From Desulfotruncus arcticus DSM 17038 (lineage in GTDB: Bacteria; Bacillota; Desulfotomaculia; Desulfotomaculales; Desulfallaceae), in assembly GCF_900113335.1 (NCBI RefSeq), contig NZ_FOOX01000007.1, positions 161,434 to 225,433 of the forward strand: a stretch of DNA of 64,000 nt, written 5' to 3'. Under the pieces are notes generated by a model, which saw nothing but the letters and a program-made list of their open reading frames with translations, ran no database searches and was not told where the DNA came from. Positions 26,764 through 35,936 of this stretch are shown here, one piece after another. Numbering within the stretch: position 1 is the stretch's first letter; each line of letters begins with the position of its first letter. The position numbers and the translations under genes are program-made.

Positions 26764-28386
26764 TTATTGAACACTTACGTTGTTGATTTTTTCCACACCG
26801 GTCGGGTGAGGTATATACCCCTTGACGTATTTCATTAAAACAATGGGGTCGGTAGAGTGATCAAGCGGCACCATGGGCGCGTCATTGTGAATAATTTCCT
26901 GGGCCTGCTTATAGAGATCAGCTCTCTTGTCCTGATCCATTTCGCGCTGAGCCTTGATGAACAGGTCATGCACCTGGTCGTTCTTATAGAAGGAATAGTT
27001 GGAGGAACTTCCTTTAACGGCATTGTCTTTGTCCAGCAATACATACAGGAAGTTGTCCGGGTCACCGTTGTCGCCGGTCCAGCCCAACAGAACCATGTCG
27101 TGTTCACCGTTTTCGGCTTTTTCCAGGTACTGGCCCCATTCGTAGCTGACAATTTCAGCTTTAATGCCTACAGCTGCCAGGTCGGCCTGAATGGCTTCGG
27201 CAATTTTCTGAGGCTGCTGCATATAAGGCCTGGGTACCGGCATGGCCCATAAAGTGGTTTCAAAACCGTCGGGGAAACCGGCTTCAGCCAGCAGCGCTTT
27301 AGCTTTGGCGGGATCATATTCGTAATCCGTGATATCGTCATTATAACCCCACAGTGAAGGAGGCATCGGGTTTTTGGCCGGCTTGGCCAGCCCGGCAAAG
27401 AATGCGTCGATAATAGCCTGTTTGTTAATGGCGTGGCTGATGGCCTGACGCACTTTAAGGTTGTCAAAAGGTTCCTTTTCCATATTCAGAGACAGGTAGC
27501 CTATGTTCATGCTGGGTCTTAAAATAATTTGGAAATTCTCATTGCTCTTGGCGGCTGCAACGTCATCGGGGTTGATGCCGTCCATCATATCGATGGTTCC
27601 CGCCTGCAGTTCCAGGAAGCGGGCTGCGTTATCGGGAATGGAGCGGAAAACAGCCTTGTCAACTTTGGCCTTTTCACCCCAGTATTCGTTGTTTTTCTCC
27701 AGCACAATTCTGTCGTCGGGAACCCATTCTACAAATTTGAACGGGCCGGTGCCCACAGGGTTTTTAAAGAAGTCGTTGCCGTATTTTTCCAGTGCGGTGG
27801 GGCTGGCTATACCGAAGGAGAACATGGCAATGTTTTGGATAAAGGGTGCTGAAGGCTCCCGCAGTGTAATCTTAACTTCGTAGTCGCCGGTTTTTTCGCA
27901 GGATTTGACGATGCTGTCTTCGTCATAACCATTGAACATATACATCCAGTACTTGCATTCGCCGTTATTCAGCGGGTTGTCCTTTTTCATCCAGCGGTTG
28001 AAGTTGTAGACAACAGCATCAGCGTTAAAAGGAGTTCCGTCGTGGAATTTTACATCGTCCCGCAGTTTGAAGGTCCAGACCAGGCCGTCTTCGGATACCG
28101 ACCATTCTTTGGCCAGAGCGGGGCGAACCTCGGTGTTTTCAGGTTTGTATTCCACCAAAGTGTCGAAAACGTTGATGGTAACCTTGGCGGCTTCGCCATC
28201 GGTGGCTATGGCCGGGTCAAGCACGGGCGAGTCGCCGCCGCGGCCCCAAACCAGAACATTCTCCGATTTTTGCGCTCCGGTTGCGCCCCCGTCGTTGGAT
28301 TCCTCTTTGGAACCGCCGCAGCCCGCAACCAGGAGCGACAATGCCAGCACCATCAGAGAGCAAAACAAAAATACTCTTCGTTTCAC
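26764..28386 (-). CDS. peptide ABC transporter substrate-binding lipoprotein (SBP_bac_5)
   Basis: 540 residues from GTG 28386 (GAGGAGG upstream). The signal sequence ends in lipobox LVAGC, so it is membrane-anchored outside the cell. The family-5 fold shows LRDDVKFHDGTPFNADAVVY, NPVGTGPFKFVEW and VRQAISHAINKQAII. It binds oligopeptides, dipeptides or a similar ligand; specificity cannot be read. It sits between the ATPase and permease genes. Confidence 0.95.
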   Translation of the reverse strand: MKRRVFLFCSLMVLALSLLVAGCGGSKEESNDGGATGAQKSENVLVWGRGGDSPVLDPAIATDGEAAKVTINVFDTLVEYKPENTEVRPALAKEWSVSEDGLVWTFKLRDDVKFHDGTPFNADAVVYNFNRWMKKDNPLNNGECKYWMYMFNGYDEDSIVKSCEKTGDYEVKITLREPSAPFIQNIAMFSFGIASPTALEKYGNDFFKNPVGTGPFKFVEWVPDDRIVLEKNNEYWGEKAKVDKAVFRSIPDNAARFLELQAGTIDMMDGINPDDVAAAKSNENFQIILRPSMNIGYLSLNMEKEPFDNLKVRQAISHAINKQAIIDAFFAGLAKPAKNPMPPSLWGYNDDITDYEYDPAKAKALLAEAGFPDGFETTLWAMPVPRPYMQQPQKIAEAIQADLAAVGIKAEIVSYEWGQYLEKAENGEHDMVLLGWTGDNGDPDNFLYVLLDKDNAVKGSSSNYSFYKNDQVHDLFIKAQREMDQDKRADLYKQAQEIIHNDAPMVPLDHSTDPIVLMKYVKGYIPHPTGVEKINNVSVQ

Positions 28387-28474
28387 TAATTCAACCTCCT
28401 CATTTTTGTTAGCCTGAATAAAAATGCTACTCTTTCAATCGCGGTGGTAACCACCTCCTTAGTATGTACCTGAA

Positions 28475-29446
28475 TTACCATAAATGACATGCAACATGAT
28501 GTTCTGATCCTGCGTCTTTCAGCGGTGGTTCCTCAGCCCGGCATATTTCCATGGCTTCCGGGCAGCGTGTATGAAACCTGCAGCCTGAAGGAGGATTGAT
28601 TGGACTGGGGACATCTCCCGTTAATAAAATTCTTTCCTTGACTTGGTTTGGTTTGGGAACCGGAATAGCGGACAGCAAAGCTTTGGTGTACGGGTGTCGG
28701 GGACTGGCGTAAAGCCGGCGGTAGCCCGCAAGCTCCATTATCTTGCCCAGGTACATTACTGCCACCCGGTTGCTGATATGTTTAACCACACTCAGGTCAT
28801 GGGAAATGAAAATTAAGGTCAAACCAAAGTTTTTTTGTAGATCTTCCAGCAGGTTGATAACCTGGGCTTGAATTGATACATCCAGAGCTGAAACCGGTTC
28901 GTCGCAGATGATCAGTTTGGGGTTGACGGTCAGGGCTCTGGCAATGCCAATTCTCTGCCGCTGTCCGCCGCTGAATTCATGTGGGTACCTGGCGGCGTGG
29001 GAGGCATCCAGTCCAACTGTTTCCAGAAGTGATTTAACCCGGTCCCGCAAATCCTTTCCGGCAGCTATTTTGTTGACCAGCATGGGTTCTGCAATGATAT
29101 CGCCCACAGACATGCGCGGATTTAGGGAAGCGTAAGGGTCTTGAAAAACCATTTGGATTTTGCTGCGCAGGGGACGAAAACCGGTCTGGCTCAAATGGGT
29201 GATATCTTGTCCCTGGAAGGTTATTTTGCCCTCTGTCGGTTCCAGCAAACGCACAATCAGCCTGCCTGCGGTTGATTTGCCGCATCCGCTTTCTCCCACC
29301 AGGCCAATGATCTCACCCTCCCGGACCTCCAGGTTGATCCCATCAACCGCTTTTACGTTGCCGGCGATTTTGGGGATGATACCCTTGGTAATGGGGAAAT
29401 ATTTTTTTAAATTTTCAATTTTTAGCAAGGGTTCTCCCGCTGACAT
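28475..29446 (-). CDS. peptide ABC transporter ATPase, OppF/DppF type
   Basis: 323 residues from ATG 29446 (GAGGTG). Walker A GLVGESGCGKSTAGR, signature HEFSGGQRQRIGIARAL, Walker B KLIICDEPVSALDVS, and the Opp/Dpp C-terminal cluster CRFHTRCPEAMEIC. It powers transport with the OppD-type partner, which is separated from it by 373 bases of repeats. Confidence 0.95.
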   Translation of the reverse strand: MSAGEPLLKIENLKKYFPITKGIIPKIAGNVKAVDGINLEVREGEIIGLVGESGCGKSTAGRLIVRLLEPTEGKITFQGQDITHLSQTGFRPLRSKIQMVFQDPYASLNPRMSVGDIIAEPMLVNKIAAGKDLRDRVKSLLETVGLDASHAARYPHEFSGGQRQRIGIARALTVNPKLIICDEPVSALDVSIQAQVINLLEDLQKNFGLTLIFISHDLSVVKHISNRVAVMYLGKIMELAGYRRLYASPRHPYTKALLSAIPVPKPNQVKERILLTGDVPSPINPPSGCRFHTRCPEAMEICRAEEPPLKDAGSEHHVACHLW

Positions 29447-29471
29447 CTATATCACACCTCGTTATTGTTCT

Positions 29472-29720
29472 GGAAAAGTTTTAAAGTTACTTGTATCTGG
29501 CGCCCTGGTGGTTCCCTCCGTGCGCTCTGCAATTTTCCTTATATCTTTTATAGTTATTTGTAGCTAACGCTTGCAACAGACAACCTGGCGAAACTTTACG
29601 CCCTTATAGGGCCAAGCTCTTGGGCTATGACGGGCTATGGACCGCATCCAGTGCGCCGCTTACTCCGGGAATCCACCGGATCACCTTGCCAACGGTATCT
29701 ATTTCCCATCCTCATTGTGC
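29472..29720 (+). repeat. GTTACTTGTATCTGGCGC dispersed repeat, longest copy
   Basis: It begins AAGTTACTTGTATCTGGCGC and shares tagttatttgtagctaacgc and the downstream ccgggaatccaccggatcac block with 17045-17215, but has about 90 extra bases between them. It lies between the two ATPase genes of one operon. Confidence 0.75.
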
Positions 29721-29743
29721 CGTCAGCACCATGGGAGTATATT

Positions 29744-29819
29744 CAGGTAGTCAGATTTCAGAATAAATCGAGATGATACGTTCTTTTATTCTGACTCCTG
29801 TCTTCTGACTCCTGACTCC
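29744..29819. repeat. GGAGTCA repeat cluster
   Basis: gtagtcagatttcagaataa faces ctgactcctgtcttctgact and cctgactcct, which abuts the stop codon of the OppD-type gene. Confidence 0.85.
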
Positions 29820-30791
29820 TTAATTATAACAATGACATGCTACCGTGTGGCCGGGTTTAATTTCCATTGGTGTTGGCCCGGTTTGCCGGCAGATGTCCCG
29901 TACTTCCCTGCAGCGGGAGGCAAAGCTGCAGCCCGGCGGTAGATTTTTTAAATCGGGGGGCACTCCGTCAATCGGTGTAAGCCTTATTTTATCGTCGGTT
30001 TCCAGCTCAGGCAAAGAGCTTAATAAACCACGGGTATAAGGATGGCAGGGGGTGTTGAAGATAGTTTCTACATCGCCCTGCTCCACTGGCTCGCCGGCGT
30101 ACATAACCAGCACCTTTTGGCATAGCTCCGCTACTACACCCAGATCGTGGGTAATCATAATAATGGCGGTTCCGGTGCTGTCTTGAAGTTTTTGCATTAA
30201 ATTCAGGATTTGCGCCTGAATTGTCACATCCAAGGCTGTTGTTGGCTCGTCTGCGATTAACAGGCTGGGGTTGCAGGCCAGGGCCATCGCAATCATGGCT
30301 CGCTGGCGCATTCCGCCGCTTAATTGATGCGGGTAACAGGCCGCTCTTTTTTCCGGCTCGGGAATGCCTACCTGCTTTAACATTTCGACAGCCCGGGCCA
30401 GGGCTTCTTTTTTATTGATTTTGCGGTGCATAATCAGCACTTCGGCAATTTGATATCCGATAGTTAAAACGGGGTTGAGGGAGGTCATGGGGTCTTGAAA
30501 AATCATGGATATCTGATCACCCCTTATTTCCCTCATGGCTGATTCTCTCATAGACACAATGTCGCTGCCTTTGTATAAAATCTTTCCTTCGACAATTTTG
30601 CCGGGCGGTGAGGGTACCAGACGCATTATCGACATAGCCGTGATGGTTTTGCCGGAGCCTGACTCTCCGACAATGCCCAGGGTTTCCCTTGCATCCAGGC
30701 TAAAACTAACTCCGTTAACGGCCTTAACTACCCCGGCTCTGGTAAAGAAATGAGTTTTTAAATTATTAACCTCAAGCAGTTGTGGACTCAT
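29820..30791 (-). CDS. peptide ABC transporter ATPase, OppD/DppD type
   Basis: 323 residues from ATG 30791 (AGGAG upstream). Walker [16 protein letters not shown], signature [17 protein letters not shown], Walker [16 protein letters not shown]-terminal [14 protein letters not shown]. First gene of the minus-strand operon OppD-OppF-OppA-DppB-DppC. Its promoter region (30792-31010) is AT-rich; no clear -35/-10 pair stands out. Confidence 0.95.
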   Translation of the reverse strand: MSPQLLEVNNLKTHFFTRAGVVKAVNGVSFSLDARETLGIVGESGSGKTITAMSIMRLVPSPPGKIVEGKILYKGSDIVSMRESAMREIRGDQISMIFQDPMTSLNPVLTIGYQIAEVLIMHRKINKKEALARAVEMLKQVGIPEPEKRAACYPHQLSGGMRQRAMIAMALACNPSLLIADEPTTALDVTIQAQILNLMQKLQDSTGTAIIMITHDLGVVAELCQKVLVMYAGEPVEQGDVETIFNTPCHPYTRGLLSSLPELETDDKIRLTPIDGVPPDLKNLPPGCSFASRCREVRDICRQTGPTPMEIKPGHTVACHCYN

Positions 30792-31152
30792 AGGGCTCCT
30801 CCCCCGGGTTGAATGACAAAACATTTATAACTTATCCATTAAAGCTGCAGATCCTATTATTTATTTTTTTTCTCTAAAAGATTTTGTTTATATCTTCTGT
30901 AAAACGAAAAAATTAAGCAGTATTTTTTATTTTTAAGCACAGATAATACAGGTAATATAGAAGCGAAAGATTAGAATTAATTCGGAAACTCGATTTCAAA
31001 AATGCTGCTTTGTCATCGCGCGGGTCGATAGCGACCTGGCGATCTCACAAGAAAAAGTGGGGGTAACAGTCGGAGATTGCTTCGTTGACGCTCGCAATGA
31101 CAATCCTTTGAAGTTTCCGAAATTACTCGATTATTAAAAGGGGGTATGTAAA
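30792..31152. other. divergent intergenic region between opp operon and SASP
   Basis: No gene. It contains AT-rich presumed promoter sequence next to the opp operon, then the palindromic element at 31012-31102, then the ribosome binding site of the SASP gene. Confidence 0.5.
31012..31102. repeat. palindromic GTCATCGCG...CTCGCAATGACA element
   Basis: The ends gtcatcgcgcgggtcgatag and gcttcgttgacgctcgcaat-gac are imperfect inverted repeats with gatctc/gagatt inside. It resembles the common intergenic GTCATTGCGAG palindromes of many bacteria. It lies 50 bases upstream of a SASP gene. Confidence 0.7.
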
Positions 31153-31320
31153 ATGGCAAGATATCTTTCCGATCAGACGAAATTCGAATTTGCACAGGAG
31201 TTGGGAGTTGCTGATAAAGTTACCCAGGGTGGAAGCTTGTATTTTGGACATGTCAGCTCAAAAAACTGTGGTAATTTTGTTAAGCTGGCCATTCAGAGGG
31301 TTGAACAAAACATGCTGTAA
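31153..31320 (+). CDS. alpha/beta-type small acid-soluble spore protein (divergent)
   Basis: 55 residues from ATG 31153 (AAAGGGGG). It has the SASP pattern FEFAQELGVADKV, resembling the germination-protease site region, then GGSLYFGHVSSKNCGNFVKL and AIQRVEQNML. SASPs coat DNA in the dormant spore. It is shorter and more divergent than the protein at 35583. A terminator follows immediately. The family call is likely rather than certain. Confidence 0.75.
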   Translation: MARYLSDQTKFEFAQELGVADKVTQGGSLYFGHVSSKNCGNFVKLAIQRVEQNML

Positions 31321-31322
31321 AT

Positions 31323-31345
31323 CCGCCCGTCGGGCGGTTTTTTTT
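31323..31345 (+). terminator. rho-independent terminator
   Basis: CCGCCCG / CGGGCGG stem with almost no loop, then eight Ts. Confidence 0.9.
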
Positions 31346-31359
31346 GCCTTTTATTCAAA

Positions 31360-31403
31360 AAGGGCGGACAAAGTCGCTCGTGTCGAAGCGGGCGGACAGA
31401 GTC
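31360..31403. repeat. GGGCGGACA repeat, copy 1
   Basis: gggcggacaaagtcgctcgt and gggcggacagagtcg are two direct copies. The same core occurs at 38375, 41413 and 62617, usually opposite TGTCCGCCC. Confidence 0.7.
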
Positions 31404-31532
31404 GTTTGCCCTTACAATGCAAAAAATTACTATAGACGAAGCTCTTAGGGTTTTGTAAAATTAAACTAACCGGTTAATTGATATCGGTAATCAGGGGACA
31501 ACCCCAAAATTGAGGGAGAGGGAGGAAATAAA

Positions 31533-31721
31533 ATGTTCATGGTACAGATTGATGCTGATAAGTGTGAAGGCTGCGGAGAATGCACAGCTTCTTGCCCGGC
31601 GGACATTCTTGAAATGGATGGCGACAAAGCTTCTGTTGCCGGTGACCCTAATGACTGTCTTGGCTGTGAAACCTGTGTCAGCGTTTGTCCTAATGAAGCT
31701 ATTACTTTAACCGAAAATTAA
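31533..31721 (+). CDS. 2[4Fe-4S] ferredoxin
   Basis: 62 residues from ATG 31533 (GGGAGGAAA). Two CxxCxxCxxxCP clusters are intact: CEGCGECTASCP and CLGCETCVSVCP. A small soluble electron carrier for low-potential reactions; likely donors and acceptors (oxidoreductases, the activase system at 60354) are inferred only. Confidence 0.95.
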   Translation: MFMVQIDADKCEGCGECTASCPADILEMDGDKASVAGDPNDCLGCETCVSVCPNEAITLTEN

Positions 31722-31917
31722 TTTTAATTTACAAGCATTAACTATTTATTCGCCCATGTCCGCTAAGGATGTGGGTTTTTATTTATATTTTTTACATGGT
31801 CTGCTGACTTGCGAATTTTGTCTTGGTCACCCCTATATGAAGTCAGGAAGCGACATTATTAAGCCGTTGTTGGCCGGGCCTAAAGCATTTATCATAATTA
31901 TTGTGGAGGTGAAGAGT

Positions 31918-32595
31918 TTGTATTACATCGCAGGGGTGGCCGAAGACGGCAGCGAGGTGAGCTGTGACTTTGGTTTTGACATGATTGAGCGCATAATTTT
32001 GGACGACATTTTAATTGACTTGCCGGAACGCATTATGGAAAGTCTGGTTACGGAAAAACGGTTTTCTTATTTTGGCAGTAGCCCCGGGTTTGTAATAGAA
32101 GATTTAAAGGGCAAAAAGATTTATAATTTGCTCAAATATAATCTGGACATATCCCGGGAGGTCTGTCTGGCCACGGTGGTTGCAAGGGAAAACTTAATAA
32201 TAGCCCTCAGGAGGGCCATGATCAAGGTTATCAACCAACCTCTTTGGCGATGCGGCAGAGGTTTGGAACAACCGGATTTGTTTAATAATGTAGTTGTATA
32301 TAATCCCCAGTTATTGCGCAGTATGCTCGGTCGTGAAAAATACGGTATTTGGGACCATGGTGAAGACAGAACACGGGCTCTAAGAGTTTTATATAAATTG
32401 CTAGATTTTTTGTATGAAAAAGATAATCTAGTACAAATTATTTTTTATAATGAATTGATTTGTCCCCATTGGGAGGCTTCCGGAGAAATTTGCTTTAATA
32501 ACAAGGGGGAACTGACAGCTTTTAAATATTTTGGTGAGGGCAATGGTCAATCTTATAAATACTACCCTGAAATGGAGATTTGGCACCGTAAATAG
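31918..32595 (+). CDS. hypothetical protein, 225 residues
   Basis: TTG 31918 is chosen because GTGGAGGTG lies 6 bases upstream; the frame is open to 31756 but without a ribosome binding site. The product is soluble and mixed alpha/beta, with WRCGRGLEQPDLFNNVVVYN in the middle and a C-terminal FNNKGELTAFKYFGEGNGQ segment. No family recognised. It is followed 85 bases later by the HIT gene. Confidence 0.75.
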   Translation: MYYIAGVAEDGSEVSCDFGFDMIERIILDDILIDLPERIMESLVTEKRFSYFGSSPGFVIEDLKGKKIYNLLKYNLDISREVCLATVVARENLIIALRRAMIKVINQPLWRCGRGLEQPDLFNNVVVYNPQLLRSMLGREKYGIWDHGEDRTRALRVLYKLLDFLYEKDNLVQIIFYNELICPHWEASGEICFNNKGELTAFKYFGEGNGQSYKYYPEMEIWHRK

Positions 32596-32680
32596 CAGGG
32601 GTGGAATTGTGCTTTATGGGCAGGATTGCCCCTGGTGACATAGAATTGATCATAAAACAAACTTTCGGGGGGCAAACAAA

Positions 32681-33169
32681 ATGGACAGGCTATGGGCGCC
32701 GTGGCGCAGTGTTTACGTTGGTAAAGATCAGGGATCGCAATGTATTTTTTGTGAAAAATTAAATGCTTCTGCGGATCAGGACCGTGAAGATTATGTTTTG
32801 TATCGCGGTAACCAAGTATTTGTAATCTTAAACATCTTTCCCTATAATAGCGGGCATCTGCTGGTTGCGCCCAAACGGCATGTGGGAGATATAGAGGATT
32901 TGGACCCTGAAGAGATGCGGGAACTCTTCTCAACAACTCAGTACATGGTAAAAGTATTGCGCAGTGCCTTTAAGCCGGACGGCTTTAATGTGGGTATCAA
33001 TCTGGGCAAGGTTGCCGGTGCCGGCATTCCGGGACACCTGCACATTCATGTTGTGCCGCGGTGGAATGGAGACAATAACTTTATGCCGGTTTTAGGAGAT
33101 GTGCGGGTTATTTCAGAGGCTCTTGATACTACATTGCAGAAATTAAAAGAAACTATGGACAAGGAGTAA
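32681..33169 (+). CDS. HIT-family protein (Ap4A phosphorylase/hydrolase-like)
   Basis: 162 residues from ATG 32681 (CGGGGGG). It begins MDRLWAPWRSVYV, has the zinc-site-like CIFCEK, the substrate segment NIFPYNSGHLLVAPKRH, and the catalytic triad GHLHIHVVPRW. The MDRLWAPWR start is typical of the bacterial Ap4A phosphorylase-like group. It acts on nucleotide phosphoanhydrides. Confidence 0.93.
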   Translation: MDRLWAPWRSVYVGKDQGSQCIFCEKLNASADQDREDYVLYRGNQVFVILNIFPYNSGHLLVAPKRHVGDIEDLDPEEMRELFSTTQYMVKVLRSAFKPDGFNVGINLGKVAGAGIPGHLHIHVVPRWNGDNNFMPVLGDVRVISEALDTTLQKLKETMDKE

Positions 33170-33189
33170 TTTTTCCATTAAACTATTTC

Positions 33190-33218
33190 TTGACTTGTGG
33201 TTACTGATATGTTAAGAT
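33190..33218 (+). promoter_or_regulatory. sigma-A-type promoter of tRNA cluster
   Basis: TTGACT, 17 bases, TAAGAT; 36 bases before the first tRNA. Confidence 0.75.
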
Positions 33219-33253
33219 AAATCTTGCGTCGGGCAAACCCGGCAGTTTAATAC

Positions 33254-33331
33254 GGTGGGTGTAGCTCAGGTGGTTAGAGTACCAGATTGTGGCTCTGGGG
33301 GCCGTGGGTTCAAGTCCCATCACCCACCCCA
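33254..33331 (+). tRNA. tRNA-His (GTG)
   Basis: Cloverleaf with the extra 5' G (G-1) opposite C73, acceptor GTGGGTG/CACCCAC, anticodon arm CCAGA-TTGTGGC-TCTGG, T arm GTGGG-TTCAAGT-CCCAT, and encoded CCA. Confidence 0.97.
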
Positions 33332-33337
33332 TTATTT

Positions 33338-33412
33338 TGGGGCGTAGCCAAGTGGTAAGGCAACGGGCTTTGGACTCGTCATTCGTTGGTTCGAATCCAG
33401 CCGCCCCAGCCA
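33338..33412 (+). tRNA. tRNA-Gln (TTG)
   Basis: Acceptor TGGGGCG/CGCCCCA, anticodon loop CTTTGGA (anticodon TTG), T loop TTCGAAT, discriminator G73 and encoded CCA. It is 6 bases after tRNA-His. Confidence 0.97.
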
Positions 33413-33449
33413 AGAAAAAAAATTAAGGCCCTCCAACGGCCTGCATTAT

Positions 33450-33525
33450 GACCCATTAGCTCAGTCGGTAGAGCACCTGACTTTTAATCAGGGTGTCCCG
33501 CGTTCGAGTCGCGGATGGGTCACCA
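33450..33525 (+). tRNA. tRNA-Lys (TTT)
   Basis: Acceptor GACCCAT/ATGGGTC, anticodon arm CCTGA-CTTTTAA-TCAGG (anticodon TTT), T arm CCGCG-TTCGAGT-CGCGG, encoded CCA. Confidence 0.97.
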
Positions 33526-33526
33526 T

Positions 33527-33564
33527 AAAAAACCCCTGCGGTAAATTATACCGCAGGGGTTTTA
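33527..33564 (+). terminator. tRNA cluster terminator
   Basis: AAAACCCCTGCGGTA pairs with TACCGCAGGGGTTTT; it can also end the convergent minus-strand gene. Confidence 0.92.
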
Positions 33565-33572
33565 CTATTCAA

Positions 33573-34025
33573 TCAATCTTTTGACTCCCTGGCTGAGATG
33601 CGTTCAATATGCAGAGCAATGACCGCTACTTTAGAGGCTTGTTCATCGTAAACCGGAGCAAACTCGCCTTTAACAAATCTTTTGACCAGTAAATTTAAAG
33701 CAGCTAATTTTTCTTCCATTTCTTGGACTAAATAGGCCTTGCCGAAAACTTGAACGCTGATAAATCTTGTGGAAAATTTACATGGATTATCGTGTTCCAA
33801 AATATCAATTAATTGGGATACCTCAAAACAAACCCTGCTGTCAGCTGCAATATTAGCTATCTTTTTTCCTTTGGGTGATGAATGAAAATATATTTTGTCA
33901 TTGTCTAAAGCATAATGAAGAGGCGTTATGTATGGTCCTTCCGGCCCTATAGTGGCCAGTCTGCCCCAGGTTTGGCCGGCAAGAAACGCGTTTGCCTCGC
34001 TATCCGTTAAAAGATCTTTTTTCAT
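33573..34025 (-). CDS. pyridoxamine-5'-phosphate-oxidase-like flavin-binding protein
   Basis: 150 residues from ATG 34025 (GGAGGT upstream). The split-barrel fold shows GRLATIGPEGPYITPLHYAL, IYFHSSPKGKKIANIAADSR and VCFEVSQ, as in NimA/YhbP-type flavin-nucleotide proteins. Likely an FMN-binding redox or stress enzyme. It lies 25 bases downstream of the GH18-like gene and may be cotranscribed with it. Confidence 0.88.
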   Translation of the reverse strand: MKKDLLTDSEANAFLAGQTWGRLATIGPEGPYITPLHYALDNDKIYFHSSPKGKKIANIAADSRVCFEVSQLIDILEHDNPCKFSTRFISVQVFGKAYLVQEMEEKLAALNLLVKRFVKGEFAPVYDEQASKVAVIALHIERISARESKD

Positions 34026-34050
34026 TGATACATATACCTCCAGTTTTTTG

Positions 34051-35322
34051 TTACATGGGATGAACATTTGCTTTAATAACATCCCACATAGGTTCTGAAA
34101 TTAAGCCCAGTCGCCATAGGGCAATACCTTGCAGATTATACCGCTTGGCAATGCCAATTTTCGCTGCCAGGCTCCGGGGCGTTTCATTGGGCAGGGAAAT
34201 GCCAAGCACCAGTTTATCTGCGGGCACAGAGTTTAATGCTAATTCTACCGCCTGGATAACCATGTTTTCCGGTTCCGGTTTGACACCGTAATCGTAAGCC
34301 ATGATAATTATACTGTCGGCAGCTTCTCCCAGCGCATGATAATCATAGCCTTGGTAAACGCTGTTTAAAGGATGTAAAGAAAGAGTAAGGTTTAACCCTT
34401 CCGGTTTTAATTCATTAGACAGTTCACTGACGAAGGCAGTGAACTCATTATTGATGCCGGAAGATTGACCATTTTCCCAGCCAAGACCTTCAAAATCAAG
34501 GTTTACACCCTGGTATGACCTGGCCTCGTTTTTGATGGAATTTACGGCTTTGGTTCTTACTGCGGGGTCTTTCAGTAAATTGGTGATCATGGAACCGGAA
34601 TCGGTTAGATGAACTACCATTTCTGTATTAAGTTTAAAAGCTGCCGCTTGCTGCAGTACAATCTCCCAGCCTTCCGGTCTTTGCCAGCCCGTTGTACTAA
34701 CGGTGGTAAGATTTCCCTGTTCATCTAGGCTATACCACCCGAGAGCAAGTCCCCCTACCGCATCGGTGTTACCCGGACTGGTTTCCGGGTAGGGTTTGGC
34801 AAATAGGTTTTGCCAACTGCTTGTTTTTTCGTCCCCCAGAGCATAAAATCCTACTACTGTCATGTCCTTACGTGGAGAATTAATACTAACTTCTCTGCTT
34901 TCATTGTTCCAACTTACCTGGCAGCTAAATGCTTCACCAAAAAAACGCAGTGGCAGTAATGTTCGGTTGTTAAGTATTATCGGGGGTGCTTCCAGATTAA
35001 CCGTGCTATGATTACCTGCAATGCCATCAACGACAGCAGTTTTATTATTGATTTGTAATATAACTTTAGTCTCTTGGTTCCATGCAGTTATGGTGTTTGT
35101 GCCGCCATCCCAGTCAACATTGACATTGAGTGCTTCAGCAATGGATCTAAATGGCAACAACGTATAACCATTCATAATTACGGGCTCGGCATCAGATTGA
35201 AGCGGTAAACCATCAATTAAAACTGATACATTGCTTTGAGCAGCAGCAGCGTTTTGAATCATAGGTAAGATTGTGAGGGCTATAATTAATGATAAAACGA
35301 ATATAAATATTTTTTTGTTCAA
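34051..35322 (-). CDS. secreted glycoside hydrolase family 18-like protein with copper-amine-oxidase-N domains
   Basis: 423 residues. A signal peptide (1-28) is followed by a Cu_amine_oxidN1 pair (about 33-150: NGYTLLPFRSIAEALNVNV and NNRTLLPLRFFGEAF) and a GH18-type barrel (about 155-420) with YQGVNLDFEGLGWENG carrying the D-x-E type motif and IIIMAYDYGVKPEP. Related proteins (YaaH, YvbX) act on spore or cell-wall glycans. A secreted wall or spore-cortex role is inferred. Confidence 0.88.
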   Translation of the reverse strand: MNKKIFIFVLSLIIALTILPMIQNAAAAQSNVSVLIDGLPLQSDAEPVIMNGYTLLPFRSIAEALNVNVDWDGGTNTITAWNQETKVILQINNKTAVVDGIAGNHSTVNLEAPPIILNNRTLLPLRFFGEAFSCQVSWNNESREVSINSPRKDMTVVGFYALGDEKTSSWQNLFAKPYPETSPGNTDAVGGLALGWYSLDEQGNLTTVSTTGWQRPEGWEIVLQQAAAFKLNTEMVVHLTDSGSMITNLLKDPAVRTKAVNSIKNEARSYQGVNLDFEGLGWENGQSSGINNEFTAFVSELSNELKPEGLNLTLSLHPLNSVYQGYDYHALGEAADSIIIMAYDYGVKPEPENMVIQAVELALNSVPADKLVLGISLPNETPRSLAAKIGIAKRYNLQGIALWRLGLISEPMWDVIKANVHPM

Positions 35323-35582
35323 AGTTTTCAGACCTTTCCTTTTGATATAATTTGATTTTCGACAAAAAAGTGTTTATTACCTTTAATTAAATTAAATGAT
35401 AGGTTTTTAATTAAAATGAAATTATAGCCGGAATCAAATCAAAATGATTGTCTTGATTGATTATTCCTACACGACTATTTTTTAAAACGTTCGTTAAAAA
35501 GTGTCACACATACTGAACTATTTTGGGGGAATCATACTAGTGAAAGTCAACTTAATCAATTAAAAAAAAGGAGGAAATTAAC

Positions 35583-35837
35583 ATGGCAACCGGACAAAGA
35601 ACAAACAGAAAACTGATTCCTCAGGCTTCACAGGCAATGGATCAATTTAAATATGAGACAGCTGCAGAACTGGGCATCCAAAACTATCAGGGTTATCTTG
35701 GTGACATTCCTTCCAGGGTGAACGGCGCTGTTGGGGGTAACATGGTCAAGAAAATGATAGCCGCTTATGAGCAAAGCTTGGCCCAGGGAAATAAACCTGC
35801 TACCCCGAACGTTACTAATCAACAGCCGACTCCTTAA
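35583..35837 (+). CDS. alpha/beta-type small acid-soluble spore protein
   Basis: 84 residues from ATG 35583 (AAAGGAGG). It carries the two SASP signatures: FKYETAAELGIQ, with the GPR cleavage region, and GYLGDIPSRVNGAVGGNMVK. A proline/glutamine-rich tail (TPNVTNQQPTP) is extra. A CATACTA at 35533 is a candidate sigma-G -10 element, but no well-spaced -35 accompanies it. It binds and protects spore DNA. Confidence 0.95.
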   Translation: MATGQRTNRKLIPQASQAMDQFKYETAAELGIQNYQGYLGDIPSRVNGAVGGNMVKKMIAAYEQSLAQGNKPATPNVTNQQPTP

Positions 35838-35840
35838 CAA

Positions 35841-35874
35841 TAAACCGGCCAAACGGGCCGGTTTATTTTTTGTT
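35841..35874 (+). terminator. rho-independent terminator
   Basis: AAACCGGCC / GGGCCGGTTT stem and a long T run after the SASP gene. Confidence 0.9.
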
Positions 35875-35936
35875 TTTTTGGTATTTTCAATAACCAAGCT
35901 TAGTAATATATATGATAAGCAAAGGGGGGTGAATAC

